Assembly: GCF_048564905.1 (NCBI RefSeq)
Contig: NC_132998.1
Coordinates: 59,406,484-59,470,483 of the forward strand
Direction: 5' to 3'
DNA length: 64,000 nt
Source of the DNA: Vicugna pacos
Lineage: Eukaryota; Chordata; Mammalia; Artiodactyla; Camelidae
Below the pieces are notes generated by a model. That model saw only the letters and a list, made by a program, of their open reading frames with translations, ran no database searches and was not told where the DNA came from. Shown in pieces: positions 20,355-32,426 of the stretch. Position 1 is the stretch's first letter. Every line of letters begins with the position of its first letter. A program made the position numbers and the translations under genes.

Positions 20355-20830
20355 ATCCGTCCATCTACCAACAGACAATTCTTAAGTAACTACTGTGCTA
20401 GTTACTGAGGACAAGGTTATCCAGGATGGAGTCTCAGCCCTCAAAGGCAGCTCATGATCTGGTTAAGGGAAAAGACAAAATTACAATACAAAGTGTAGTT
20501 GTAGAGGTAAGTCTGAAGTGCTACACAGGACAGAAGAGGCAAAAAGAATATACAAACCATCCAGGTAGGTTTTTACAGAGAAAACCCAAGTGAACAGAAC
20601 AGAAACACCACAGGCAGGCAAGGAAGGGAGTGGGGAGGTCATCTGAGGCTGAGGAAGAGCCACAGCATGAAGATACAAAAGAGCAGGACAAGTTCGAGGG
20701 ACTACCAGCGGTCTGATGTGGCAGAGCCAAGGCGCTTATGTGGGACGAGAGGCCTGCAGGGAGGCGGGGCCCAGCCTGTGAGGGGCTCTAATGAGCGGTC
20801 ACAGGGCCTGAGTCTAAGAAGATGGGCAGA
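20355..20830 (-). repeat. L2 fragment
   Basis: TTACTGAGGACAAGGTTATC, GGCAGCTCATGATCTGGTTA and GAAGTGCTACACAGGACAG follow reverse L2. The distal half is less certain. Confidence 0.45.
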
Positions 20831-20924
20831 TAAACTTTTCGCTATTTCTCCCACTGAGTACAATGAAACACCCTGGACATCACATATAAAATGAACCTAA
20901 GTAGGTTCTAAAAGGTGGAGAGAA

Positions 20925-21830
20925 GGTGGCAGACTGGCTGGGGCCTTGGAACCTGGAGAATGACACAGCGGTGAGTCTCTGAGCTTCCTTTCTGCCTCAT
21001 ACGCCCCAGACTTGGAGCCAAAGAAGCTGGCAACCTGGAAATGCCAATGAGGCGGACAAAAAAGCCCCAAGCAAGACCTACTCTTACTAGCCAAAGGACC
21101 AGGAAAAGGGCCGCCTACCCAGACAGAAAACTTCTAGACAGTTATCACTCTACTCCAGCCAGACACCACAGAAAAGCCCCACCTCCACCAGGAAAGACCA
21201 AGTGGGGAGTCCAGACTTTCACCCTCACAAGAACTGTAATGAAGCACCCCAACACTTCTGGGCCAGGTGGTATCGAAGAAGGCCAAGTACGAAGCTGCCC
21301 CCAACCCAAGGAGTAACTGGAGACCAAGCAGGGAGCCTGGACTTACATCCCAACTCAGCAGTAAGGAGGCAGCCCCCCTTCCCCACTGAGGTGATGTCAG
21401 GGGAGGACCTGCGAAGAGTCAGGATAACTGACTTTGACCATAACGAGGTCATTTCCACCCACAAAAAAATCTAACATCGTGTCATTCGAGCCCTGGAAAG
21501 AGAGGGAAAAGATGGGTTGGAAAAGCACTTAAATAAATGGCTGAAAACTTCGTAAATTTTGCAAGAGATGTAAGTCTAAAGACTCAAGAAGGTGAGCAAA
21601 TCCCAAAAAGTTACAAAGAAATTCACATCCAGATACATTGGAATTAAACTTCTGGAAACTAAAAACACAGAAAAAAACCTGAAAGCAGCCAGAGGAAAAA
21701 CAATTTGAGTGACAGCAGATTTCTTATCAGAAACTGTGGAGGCCAGAGCGAAGTACATAGTTTTTTTCAAGTGCTATCAAGAATTGTATCCTGTGATCAA
21801 TGTATAACTATTGCATTTACCAGGCAAGTG
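20925..21830 (+). repeat. L1-related 5' segment (L1M or HAL1 type)
   Basis: The 3' half (GGCTGAAAACTTCGTAAATT, GAAAGCAGCCAGAGGAAAAA, TTTCTTATCAGAAACTGTGG, AGGCCAGAGCGAAGTACATA) follows an old L1 5' or ORF1-proximal sequence common in mammals. The first 400 bases are assigned by continuity. A 91-codon open frame inside (21041-21316) is not a known protein. Confidence 0.45.
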
Positions 21831-22155
21831 ACAGAGTCAAAACTGTGAGGAGGGGGTGGGGAGTTATTCTACCCTGATGCTTTATGTTAAAAAAGTAAAG
21901 GAACAGAAACCCACCTGGTAACTTGGTATGTATTCGCTTCACCCCACATGCCTGCACTCACATGCTGCCCCCCCTTTTAATTTTGAAATTTTTCAAATCT
22001 AGAAAAACACTGAAAGAGCAAGTAATAAACTACCCTAAAACCTAGATTCTCCAGTTATCTTCCAGCCACAGCTGCCATATCTCTCCCTCATGTGCGTGTG
22101 CACATACACACAACTGTGTTTGTTCAGGCAATCACTTGAAAGTGAGCTCCAGATA

Positions 22156-22483
22156 CAGTCCTCCTTCAGAACCTGCAGGTGATTGCTTCCAGGACCCCCT
22201 ACGGATACCAAAACCCAAGGATGCTCAAGTCCTTTATATAAAATGGCATATGGAGTATTTGCATATAACCTACGCACATTCTCCTATATTATTTTTTTTC
22301 TCCCACATACCTTAAATCATCTCTAGCTTACTTAGGATACCTAATATGTAACTGCTATGTAAACAGTAGCCAGCATGCGGCAAATTCAAGCTCTGCTTTT
22401 TGGAAATTTCTGGAATTTTTTTTCAACTATTTTCAATCTGTGGTTCTGTATATACAAAACCTGCAGATACAGAGGGATGACTG
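22156..22483 (-). mobile_element. Tigger-type DNA transposon relic (MER2-like, non-autonomous)
   Basis: About 328 bases start CAGTCCTCCTTCAGAACC and end in the inverse of CAGTCATCCCTCTGTATC. The terminal inverted repeats of this mariner/pogo group are recognisable, as is the interior TTATATAAAATGGCATATGG, AGTATTTGCATATAACCTAC. The expected TA duplication is present on the left (22154-22155) and lost on the right. The ends are eroded and no transposase is encoded, so it cannot move. Confidence 0.65.
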
Positions 22484-23394
22484 GATCAATCACAACATGT
22501 CATCCCTAAATTCTTCCATTTCCTGAGAATAAAGACATTCTCTTATGGAACTAAAATACCTTTATCACACCTGATAAAATTAACACTAATTCAACAATAT
22601 GATCTAACATACAGTCCATGTTTGGATTTCCTCAGCTGACCCTCAAATGTCTTTTATAACTGGATTTCTTCCCCTTAATCCAAGATTTAATCAAGAGTCA
22701 TGCACTACATTTAATTATTGTCCCTTTAGTCACAACTTGGAACAGTACTCTGGTTTTTTCACTTTTCATGACACTGACTTAAGTATACAAACCAGCTGTC
22801 TTATGGAAAGAATGTCCTATATTCCGAATTTGGCTGTTTCCTCATGATTACATTTACGTTAAACATTTTTGGCAAGAAGACTGCACGGTTGATGTGTACT
22901 TCTGAGTATCAGGAGGCACATAATATGTTGTCCAAACACTGACAGTGCTAAAAGTTTGAAAAGTGACACCAGATCTCTCCATCTTAAAGGTAGCATAGCA
23001 TTTCCCCCTTGGTAATTAATACATAATCGGGGTCGGGGGGCAACATTTTGAGGCAATGTGAAAATCCTGTTCCCTAACCACCATTTACCTAATGGTTTTA
23101 GCATCTACCGATGATCCCTGCCTGAAATCAATGATTACCCCCAGAACTGCAAAACAGTAAGAATTGCATTTTTATACAAGATCACTCTAGTAGTGATCAA
23201 GAGGCCAGTGAGAAGAATAAAATGGAATGACCGGGTAAATGGTCGAGCCATTAACACTCCTAGAGAGGGGATGCAGGAGGAGTTAGCCTGGGACAGGGTA
23301 GGAGAGACTGTGTACGGTCTGGGGCATGCTGATTATGAGCTGATTGTGAGACACCCTATCAAGACATATGCAAGTGCTGTGTGTGTATGTATCT

Positions 23395-23452
23395 ATGTAC
23401 AAATGTGCATGTATGTATATACGCATATGTGTGTGTGTGTGTCTGTGTGTGA
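23395..23452 (+). repeat. TG-rich microsatellite
   Basis: GTATGTATATACGCATATG followed by GTGTGTGTGTGTCTGTGTGTG. Imperfect dinucleotide run. Confidence 0.9.
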
Positions 23453-23859
23453 TTATCCAGGGATAATGTGATATGATATGTAGAAACAGAAGAAGATACG
23501 TCCCAGGATGAACCTTGAGAGAATCTCAGAATTTAAGCACAGGTGACGAAAGGAGCCCGGCAAAGCACCCTGAGGAGGCTCACAGGGGTGGCAGAGGGCT
23601 CGCAAAGCTGACACAAAGAGTCAGCTTCCACAAAAAGGGTGCAGGCAGAGAGAGAGAGATGTTGACAGTGGGCAGGTCAGACAAAGCAAGCTTGCAAAGC
23701 TTCTGGAGGATTACCTGTACTGAGCACATGGCCAGAGGTCTCAGAGCTATGCCAGTGAGTTGGTGGAGGCAGAAACTAATTACAACAGGTTAAGGAGTAA
23801 GAGGTGAGGAAGTGGAGTCCACAGGTTTCTGTCCCCTGAGAGGTTAAGATGTGCTAACA

Positions 23860-24320
23860 GTTATTATTCACTCATTCTCCCAACAAATATTAACTGAGAG
23901 CCCACATGTCTCAGACCCCGTTTTGGTCCATGTTCTCGTGGAGCTTACACTCTAGTGAAGAATGACATATAATAAACATCTAACAGAGTAGGAGGTGATA
24001 CATGTTCTGAAGAAATATTAAAGCAGGATGCGGGCGACAGAGAGTGATGGGGCAGGATTTTACACACAGTGGTCAGGGAAAGACTTTCTGATGTGACGTT
24101 TGAGCCGAGACCTCGAGGAAGGGAATGAGCCCTGCAGGCAAGGGGAACAGCAAATGCAGAGGCCCAGGGTGGGAACCCACCTGAGTGACAGAGGGACACC
24201 AGGCAGGCCAGGCCGGCAGGGTAGAGTGAGCAGAGAAAGTGGGGGGAGATGTGGTGAGAGGGGGAGCCATACAGGGCCTTGCAGGACTGGACTTCACTCT
24301 GTTCACAAGTGGCACTAGAG
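23860..24320 (-). repeat. L2 3'-end fragment, about 460 bases
   Basis: CCCAACAAATATTAACTGAG, GTGGAGCTTACACTCTAGTG, GGTCAGGGAAAGACTTTCTG, GAACAGCAAATGCAGAGGCC and GCCATACAGGGCCTTGCAGG are landmarks of reverse L2 in the right order. One of the best-preserved L2 pieces here. Confidence 0.7.
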
Positions 24321-24479
24321 GAAATGAAACGGGGAGAAGAAATAAAGCAGGACTGTGGCTGTCAACCTTGCCATCGACAAAAAGGCTCCCGAGTGTAATA
24401 AAAAGATTTGCTGCAAATGGTTTCCTTGTTTTTCCCCTGATGTTTGCATAGTGTGTTGGGAATTACCTACTTGAGCTTC

Positions 24480-24610
24480 TTGGGACCCATTATTTTCCAC
24501 ACTTTATAATGGAGAACTGACTTGCCTGAGATCACATCCTGATCAACTGCAGAACAGAGACTAAACTCTCACTCTTCTGATTCCAAAACTCAGATCTTTT
24601 CACTTATGTG
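24480..24610 (-). repeat. MIR fragment
   Basis: ACTTGCCTGAGATCACATCC, GAACAGAGACTAAACTCTCA and a GATTCCAAAACTC end follow reverse MIR. Confidence 0.5.
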
Positions 24611-25316
24611 TATTTCAGCATAAGTGAGATGGGAGGAGAGGTGGAAGTGGGCCAGAGAAAAGATACTTCACTGATCAACTATCTTTAAAAAACAAACAAA
24701 CAAAAACTGTGATAGTTACCCCCAAAAAACCATGACAGTGATTTTAATATGATCTTTTACATTTTCCTTCTCAAGGTTATTCCTCTGGAAAGAAATGCTG
24801 CCTTGTCATTTTCTCTCTACTGCTGGCAGTGGGACAGAAGGGAGGACTTCAGATATAACCTCAGAAAATGTCAAGGGGCACACATTTTCCCATTCCTTTT
24901 CCCATCAGCCCTCCCCTGAAGGGGCCAGCATAGCAGAAAAGGGAGTTGCTGTATAATCAAACTCCTTCCAAAGTTAACTGAGTCTTTTGCCACATCCCTT
25001 GGCCCTGGCACAGAAGTCTGTCACACAGCTCCAGGCAGTTCATTAACTGTGCCAAACTGACCACGGACACGGTACAAGGCCATGAGAGAGGCAGACAAGG
25101 CAGACTTTTCCCAGCCCTGGAGACAGGGGGTCACAAGCTGTTTGTACCCAATCACTTCACTTGCAGCAGCCTCAACCGTCTTAGCAATTCATCATCCACT
25201 CCTGAATCACGTGCACAGGGCCATTCTCTGCGTCAGAACCCCTGGGGAGAAGACAGTAACAACATTCTACACCATCACTAAAAGTGAAAAAAGGGAACGA
25301 TGCCAGCAGCCCTTGG

Positions 25317-25485
25317 TCCAGTGTTTCTCCAAGTGTGGGACCAGAACCACACCTGTATTAGAAAGTCTCTGGGGTGCAAGGACCTCTCTGTAACACAGAT
25401 TTCTGAGCTTCAAAGAATTTTAACCTTTAGTAAGCTCTTCAAGGATTCTGGTGCCAATAAAACTTGAAAACCATTGCTTCCCTAG
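25317..25485. mobile_element. hAT-type MITE relic (MER5-like)
   Basis: Bounded by CCAGTGTTTCTCCAAGTGTG and by CTTGAAAACCATTGCTTCCC, the eroded terminal inverted repeats of the CAGTGGTTCTCAA group of hAT MITEs. Non-coding and immobile. Confidence 0.55.
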
Positions 25486-26479
25486 TCCAAAAGGCAGGGG
25501 AAAGGTAATATCGCACACGAGAAAGTAAGGATTTTTATTTGCTCATTCTCCACCACCAGGGGCTAAGTGACAAAAAAGTACACCTGGGAAGGACTTGGTA
25601 ACTTTTCTGAACAGTTAACTCAAAATGTCAACTCTGCTGGCTGTGTGGGGCTCACAGATTGGTAGAGTTTAATCTCCTGAACTCCCTTCAGGGTCACTGC
25701 TTCAAGGTGCAAAGCATGCATTTCTGAGAGTCAAAGGATCAGGGCTTTTTGCCATTTTCCTCATACCCTGGCAAGGGCCTAATTCAGCTGGGACGGATTC
25801 CACGCCCTGCTGTTTGTGTTTGGGCCTGGCAATCACACTCGATGGAAGGCAGCTACAGAAATGCAGTCCTTGGTCTTAGCACGCAGTGGGCGGGGAGCAC
25901 AGAAGTGCACTGGTGCTGGTACAGGAAATGGGGAGGGTCACCTACACACTGAGTGACGAGAGTACAGAGGCTGGCTGTGTCACTGGTGTATAAGGGTTTA
26001 CACTAGCATTAGGAGATGCTTTTTTTAGGATTCCATAGCAGGGGCCCGTAATCTGGGGCACACTATACCAGCTTAGAGTATCTACGAATCCCTGGAAACT
26101 GTATGCTGAATTTTGGGTATTTGCTTGGGCAACTGTCTAGTGAGAAGTATACGATTTCCCAAGGAGCATCAATGGCACAAAATAAATCAAGAACCTCTGA
26201 TTTAACTAAGTCATTAGGACAGAAGAGAAAATATACTCATGACCTTCAAGCCTCACACCAGCAGACAGACAGCAACTTGGAAGCAATTTTAATGGAGGGC
26301 TTAAAAATGATGGAGTTACTCTCACCTCTCCCACTAACTTTCACCTTAACCTCATCAACTACAAGTCCTGATCTAATGCCGTTTTCAGTTTTCTCAAAGT
26401 TGAAATTTTGGTGAAAATACCTCAGGATATCATCATAAAATTCCTCTGTCAGTAAGAATCATTAGACTGTGATCTTCAA

Positions 26480-26690
26480 GAATTGGCATGGGGTTTGGAG
26501 CTAGAAGACATAAATTGGATCTACCTCTGTCTTTTAGTGGTAGTGTGACCTTGGGCAAGTCACATGACCCCTCTGGGCCTCAACAACCTCATCCGCAAAA
26601 TGGCAATTATACAAACTACTGCAGTGATGTCAGCAGTGACTGTCAGCATTAAAGAAAGGGAAAGTGCTTTGCCATCTGCTAGAAGCTCTG
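26480..26690 (+). repeat. MIR SINE
   Basis: GTAGTGTGACCTTGGGCAAG, TCACATGACCCCTCTGGGCC and CATCCGCAAAATGGCAATTA are the sense MIR core. Near full length. Confidence 0.7.
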
Positions 26691-27121
26691 TTAAGTTTGA
26701 AGCATTGCTACTGTTTTAACTTTTTTTCTGTGCCATCCTTCTCCTGAAGGAAACTGTGTGTGTGGAGTCGAATGCTGAGAGCTAATAACTGGGGTTGACT
26801 TCCATTTTTTTGTCTTTCTGTTTTTAGCTGTCATACCAAAAAGCCAACAAAAATAACCTACAATATTAACCAAAGAGCTGTGTCAACAGTTTTAGGGACT
26901 GGCCATGACAATGAAAACCAGAACTAAGTTCATGCGAATCAAGAAGGAGCTTGGGTGCTGGGGAATGGGGAAGGGACCGTGCATTCTGGGGCAAGCTCAG
27001 AAAATGTGCTTCATACACATCCTGTTTTGGTATTCAGGCTTGCCAACACCCCTGTTTTGGCACTTGGGCTGTCACCCCCACCCAAACCAGCAGGAAAGCC
27101 AATTACCAAGAATGAATGTTA

Positions 27122-27159
27122 AAAGTGAAGACTCAAAAAAAAAAAAAGTGAAGACTCAA
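27122..27159. repeat. 15-bp direct repeat flanking a poly-A run
   Basis: AAAGTGAAGACTCAA at 27122-27136 recurs perfectly at 27145-27159, with only adenines between the copies. Confidence 0.9.
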
Positions 27160-27366
27160 GGATGCTAATCTTTTCCTTCCCAGAAGTGCAAGCTGCTCCA
27201 GAGTCTTGTGCCCCTGACCCAATGATGGTGAAAGAGATTCAAGACAGGGAGAAAAAATCACCAGACAATCTTGTACAGCATGAATATCAACAGGTAGTGT
27301 TTCAAAGGCTGACATATCAAGGCTCAAATATTTTGAATTTGCTCACAGAGAAAAAAATGTGACACC

Positions 27367-27470
27367 GAATATATATATGTTCATGTATAACTGAAAAATT
27401 GTGCTCTACACTGGAATTTGACACAAAATTGTAAAATGATTATAACTCAATAAAAAATGTTAAAATTTTT
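27367..27470 (+). mobile_element. L1 3'-end fragment (camelid/cetartiodactyl type)
   Basis: GAAAAATTGTGCTCTACACT, GGAATTTGACACAAAATTGT, AAAATGATTATAACTCAATA is the end of a cetartiodactyl-type L1. Severely 5' truncated. Confidence 0.7.
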
Positions 27471-27595
27471 TTTTTAATTTGGCCTTCCAAGCTTCTCTTT
27501 GACATATATGCCAGCTGTGTTTATATCTGGCTTTCACACCACAGCCCAGTCTAACGCTCCAGATCAATTATCGTTCTAATATACACTCCATGCTG

Positions 27596-27614
27596 ATGCG
27601 TGCATGCGCGCATG

Positions 27615-27646
<32 letters not shown>
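27596..27646 (+). repeat. Alternating purine-pyrimidine tract with (CA)13
   Basis: 51 bases alternate purine and pyrimidine without a break. The first part (GCGTGCATGCGCGCATGTGC) is GC-rich and is followed by thirteen CA units from 27621. Such tracts can adopt Z-DNA when supercoiled. Confidence 0.95.
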
Positions 27647-28394
27647 GCTACTGCCTCTCTGTGAAGTCCCATAAGCATTATGACTAAGTCATCTGTTTAC
27701 ATACAAGCTCCAAATCACCTTTGTCCTTCTGCAAATAATATCTGACCAGGCTGAAGAACTTTAACTCACCACCATCATCAAATGTCTATTAGGGCTCCCC
27801 ATGAGTGCATAATTCTTTAGGACTTGAATTGTTTAGGTAAAATTAGTGTGTAGCTTCAACAAGTGACTTTATAAATTCCTTTACTTCACTTATTATCCTT
27901 AAAAGATGCTGGCCTTGGATATCTCAGACACTTCAAAAACTAATTGTTAAATAAATACCTACTCTACTTTTTAGATATTAAATTGTATCAAGAAGACTAC
28001 TCTTGATAGCTTGTTCAACGGAGCTCACTGTTGGATTCTTCTTCAGATTTAACAGTGAATATACTCAGAACATAAAACTCATTCTGGAGTCTATTTTAGG
28101 ATCTGTTAGCAACTGGACAAGGAGGAGGTTCTATGCTAGTCACTGTGGGAATACACCCTACAACAACGGGAAGAGAGGTGACATCTATCAGATGTGCAAC
28201 ATGAAACGCCTGGGATGATGTGCCCAGCTGGCCTGCTCCTGAGATGAAAGAGAAGACTCCCGAGACCGTGTGCCCAACACAATATTCTCTCAGCTTCAGA
28301 ATGGTGTTTATCAAATGCCACTTAAACTTGGGATTCAAACACAATTCAATGGTCACATTCCTGTGCTGAGGACACGTAAGCAGGTGTGGGATTC

Positions 28395-28490
28395 TCGGCT
28401 TCTTTAAAAAAAAAAAGTTATGTTGTACGTCTGACACTAATATAATGTTGTATGTCAATGATATCTCAATTAAAAAGGAAAGGAAAAAAA
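28395..28490 (+). mobile_element. L1 3'-end fragment
   Basis: GTTGTACGTCTGACACTAAT, ATAATGTTGTATGTCAATGA, TATCTCAATTAAAAAGG followed by an A-rich tail is a short L1 3' end. Confidence 0.6.
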
Positions 28491-29605
28491 AAACTAGCTC
28501 TTTCATCCAAAGATATCTGAAGGAGCCAAGCGGAGCACACCGCACTAACAGTTGTGGGTGAGCATCTGACAGAAGCACAGGCCTGAGGGCGCCGACTGGA
28601 CTGGAGAGGCGGGCAAACTGCAGGCTTTGGAAAGGCCTTTCTTGAGATCCTCCTGGAAAGGGGAACTGGGCAGATCTTGGCCAGATTTCTTTGGTGCCCA
28701 GGGACTGACGTTCAGAGACCACCACACAGAGCTTAAAGCAACTCCCAAGTGGACCGGAGCAAATGGGAAGTGACCGAGGCCCAGGTGAGAACCAGTTCTT
28801 ACCCTGGCCCCACCCAAACTCATAATATACCAAGTATCCTTTGGGACATAATGTCTTGGACACTGTAACACTTCACTTGCACAAAGGCAAAACAGTGACA
28901 TTTCCTTGAAGCCAACAATTTTGTCATCTTAAATTTTTCTAAGTTTAAAAAAAATGGGAGGTGGCAATTCAGCCTCAAATTAGACCCTCATCTGCTCTGG
29001 AGTTACCACTGTGCCCCTGCTGGTGAACATTTCTGTCTCTTGGTAAGTTGCCCAGAAATAAAAAAATATTATTTCCAACCCAGCCACTTGTTTGTTTTGT
29101 TTGTTTTAAGAGAGGTTTAAAAAGAAACATACATTCCCATGGAGAGGGCAAGCTATTAACTGGTGGTCCTATTCATACACAATTCTAACGGCGCACCATC
29201 GTGGCTGAGGTTCTTTGACAATAATTTTCAGCCAATTTTTTTTTTAATCCTAGAGTACGGAAGAAAGAGCAATTAAGAAGGATTTTATTTATTGAAAAAT
29301 AGTTCGTGTTCCCAAACACTGCTTTTGACAGAACTTAATGAGATACATATATTAAAAGCTGCTTTCATATTCACAACATGGTAGATCCAAGACAATGCTC
29401 CTCTCATTCTTAACTGTAAATAATACTGCCTGTATCTCAAAAGCATGAACAGTACATCACCTCACCTACCTCCAAACTCACTCTGTGGGGTAGATAAGAT
29501 GGGTTATTATCCTCACTTTATAAAAGTAGAATTTGAGTTCAGAAAAGTTAAATGGGTTGCTCAAAGTCACCTTGCTCCTAAGTGATAGAATAAACCTTAA
29601 AACTC

Positions 29606-29790
29606 TATTGTCTAATACAACAGCCACCACCCACATGTGACTATTAAAATTAAAATTAATTAAATTGAATTAAAATTCAGCTCTTCACTCAAGCTAGTCA
29701 TGTTTGAAGCACTCAGCAGCACATGGGGCTAGTGGCTGGTATTACAGAATATCACCATCCTTGCTAAAAGCACTATTGAACAGGGCTGGT
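29606..29790. mobile_element. hAT-type MITE relic (GCTGTCCAATA group)
   Basis: CACCCACATGTGACTATTAA, an AT-rich middle, GGGGCTAGTGGCTGGTATTA and a TTGAACAGGGCTGG end. Same group as the element at 53020-53275. Non-coding. Confidence 0.5.
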
Positions 29791-30690
29791 CTAGAGGCTA
29801 GTTCTTTTGAATTCATGGTAACTTGGGGGAAAGATCCCAGGGCATCTCGGTATTTAATAAAGACGGCCTGAGAGAAACAAAGTTAAATCACAGTCTCTTC
29901 TCATTACAAGAAACTATGAGGCCTTGGGGGTTGGTTTATCCTCTCAGGGGCTACAAAAACTAAAAATTATTTTTAAAAGAGCTTCACCAAAATGGATTTG
30001 ATCCATATGTATTCAGGAAAGAGAATCTTGAAACTCAGTTTGTACATTTGATGAGGAATAATAAAACAACTCCCAAGTTACAAACAACAAAAATATTATT
30101 ATTGACAAGAATTTTAGCTTCAGAGGAAAAGAGATCATAATAATCAGTCCTGACACTTCCAGCCATTACATCACCTTTCGTCAGAGTTTAGAAGAAACTT
30201 CTTGGTGCAGAGACTGCTGTGGCCAGATGAACAGGAGACTTTCAGCTAACGTGGGGCTCAGCAAACGACAGCTTAGATCAGCTACGAGTACCACCACTGG
30301 GCCACACTGTCTCTGTGGAGACCACTCAGCCAACACCAATAGCTGAAGCAAGACACAGGGCTCGAACTGCAGAACTGCAGGGTCAGGGCCTCAAGATGTG
30401 GTGAAGCTCATTAGAAAGAGAGCTGTGGGGGCTCCACGACATAAAGCCATCCTCTCCAGTTTCAGTGTGAGAACACGAGGCCTAGCAGACCTCCCAGCCA
30501 GTCAGAACCGGCTGGCTGACTGGTTCACTTTTCACCCAGCAGCGTGCCTGGGCGCCTGGCAGGGCCGGGCAGTTTGACAGGACTGGCTGCCCTCTCTGAG
30601 CTGTGCTGTCCTCGCTCTTTAGATTCTCCCAACAACTGAGAAGCAAGTGCCACCAATGGCAGTGGCCGAGTCCACAGAAACACCACATAC

Positions 30691-30710
30691 AATGAAAAAA
30701 AAAAAAAAAA
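30691..30710 (+). repeat. Poly-A run
   Basis: A run of about 19 adenines with no recognisable body before it. Origin unknown. Confidence 0.8.
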
Positions 30711-32003
30711 AGAAAGAAGCTCACTCAGGAAACAGAAGAAGGCCCTTACTCTACAGGACAAACATAATGATTTCCTCGTGCGTCTGCCAAGGTGCCGAGG
30801 CTTTCCTACTACAGGCCCGGGGGAAGACAATGAATTGCTAAGAGTAGCATCAGAAACTTGCTAGTCTCTGTTTTTTCTCAAGGATTCACAATAGAAAAAC
30901 AAAAGGCTGAGCGGGAAAAGGCAAGTGAGATGCTTTGCTCATATCTAGAAAGATTACAGGAGACTTTTTCTCATTTGTTTGGAGAACTTCCATGGTTTCC
31001 TTTAAAAAGCTATTCCTCTGCAGCAGCTCTCATTGCCAGAATGTAATTTTCACCTGAACCTTATGACCTGCACACCTTTAAATGCCAAAGAGAAAGGCTG
31101 TGGGGAAAGTCTGTTTGAGAACAAAGTGTACCACACATGACCCACCTCTTCTTTGAATCTTCATCTGAGACACAGCAGCATTCCTGGTCTTGATCTTTGG
31201 ACTTAAAACACCAGCTTCCTATCTGTGCCATATCTCCTCTCCCTCAAGATATGCAGAGTTTCAGACATCATTAAAGAAAGCTTAGGGCCTGGAATATGTA
31301 ATCCTTTGCTATCTGGCACTCTGCATTTGGTAGGGTTTATATAGTGTTAAATTTGAGACATATGTTTACATGACGAGAATGAAGGATTCTGGGAAATGAA
31401 CCTGTTTAAAATCACACCAGAAACCAATTTCTATATCCCATAGTTTAGATGCCATAAACAAAGCATATCAAGTAGCAGAAAGAGGTGTATAGGAATTGAG
31501 AGATTCTTTAATCCCCTGAATTCTATAGGAAGGCCATACACCAACTTTAAACAACACGCAAAAACTATGAACAACCCTGAAGGCAAGAGAGCCACTGAAG
31601 ACAGCATGTCCTACAGATACGGTGTCAGAACTGCACGCCAGTCCCCCATGGGAACGGTGTATGAGTGCTCTGTGAAATGAGGTGGGCGGGCTCTTCTTCC
31701 TAGAGCTACAGAAGGATTGGGATGAGAAGAATTTGATAAAAGATACAAACAGAAACGACGAGGCAGAATACAGCCATGACTACACAGCTCCTTTCCCTTG
31801 GTTTGAAGGTCCTAACTACTCCCTAAGCTGTACAACAAACTTAAATATAAAGGCACTTTCAGAAACTCCTCAGGCCAGCAAGATGGGAATGAAAATGGGC
31901 ACTTCAAACCTGATGTTACTTTTTCAGGTCTCCAAATCTCCAACAATCAACAAGTTGCTGATCCAATTATGATTTGTCCCCAGCACAATTCATATTTTCT
32001 TTT

Positions 32004-32426
32004 TCTTTCTTTCCTTTTTTTTTTTCATCATCCCTGGTCCTACAGTATAGTCAATTTCTTGTGTAGAGCATGTTTCAGTCACACATATACATATACAGAT
32101 TCATTTACACATTCTTTTTCATTATAGGTTACTACAAGATACTGAATATAATCCCCTGTGCTATACAGTAGCAACTTGTTCTTTCTCTATTTTATATATA
32201 GTAGTTACTATCTGCAAATCTCAGACTCCCTACTTATCTCTTTCCACCCCCTTTTCCTCCTGGTAACTATTAAGTTTGTTCTCTATGTCTGTGAGTCTGT
32301 TTCGGTTTTGTAAATAAGTTCATTTGTGTCTTTTTTTCAGATTCCACATGAGTAATATCAGATGGTATTTTTCTTTCTCTTTCTGGCTTACTTCACTTAC
32401 AATGACGATCTCCAGGTCCATCCATG
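32004..32426 (-). mobile_element. 5'-truncated L1 3' end with target-site duplication
   Basis: Reverse sense: poly-T, GTATAGTCAATTTCTTGTGT, CTGTGCTATACAGTAGCAAC and finally the last ORF2 codons (MDLEIVIVSEVSQKEKEKYH). The flanks 31987-32003 and 32427-32443 match at 15 of 17 bases, the expected target duplication. Only the ORF2 tail and 3' UTR remain, so it is inert. Confidence 0.8.

Noticed and set aside
20925-21476. Protein-coding or retroviral origin for the open frames at 21041-21316 and 21202-21474
   Set aside because: The frames overlap on the same strand, encode no recognisable domain and run into an L1-related segment. No LTR or primer-binding site was seen.
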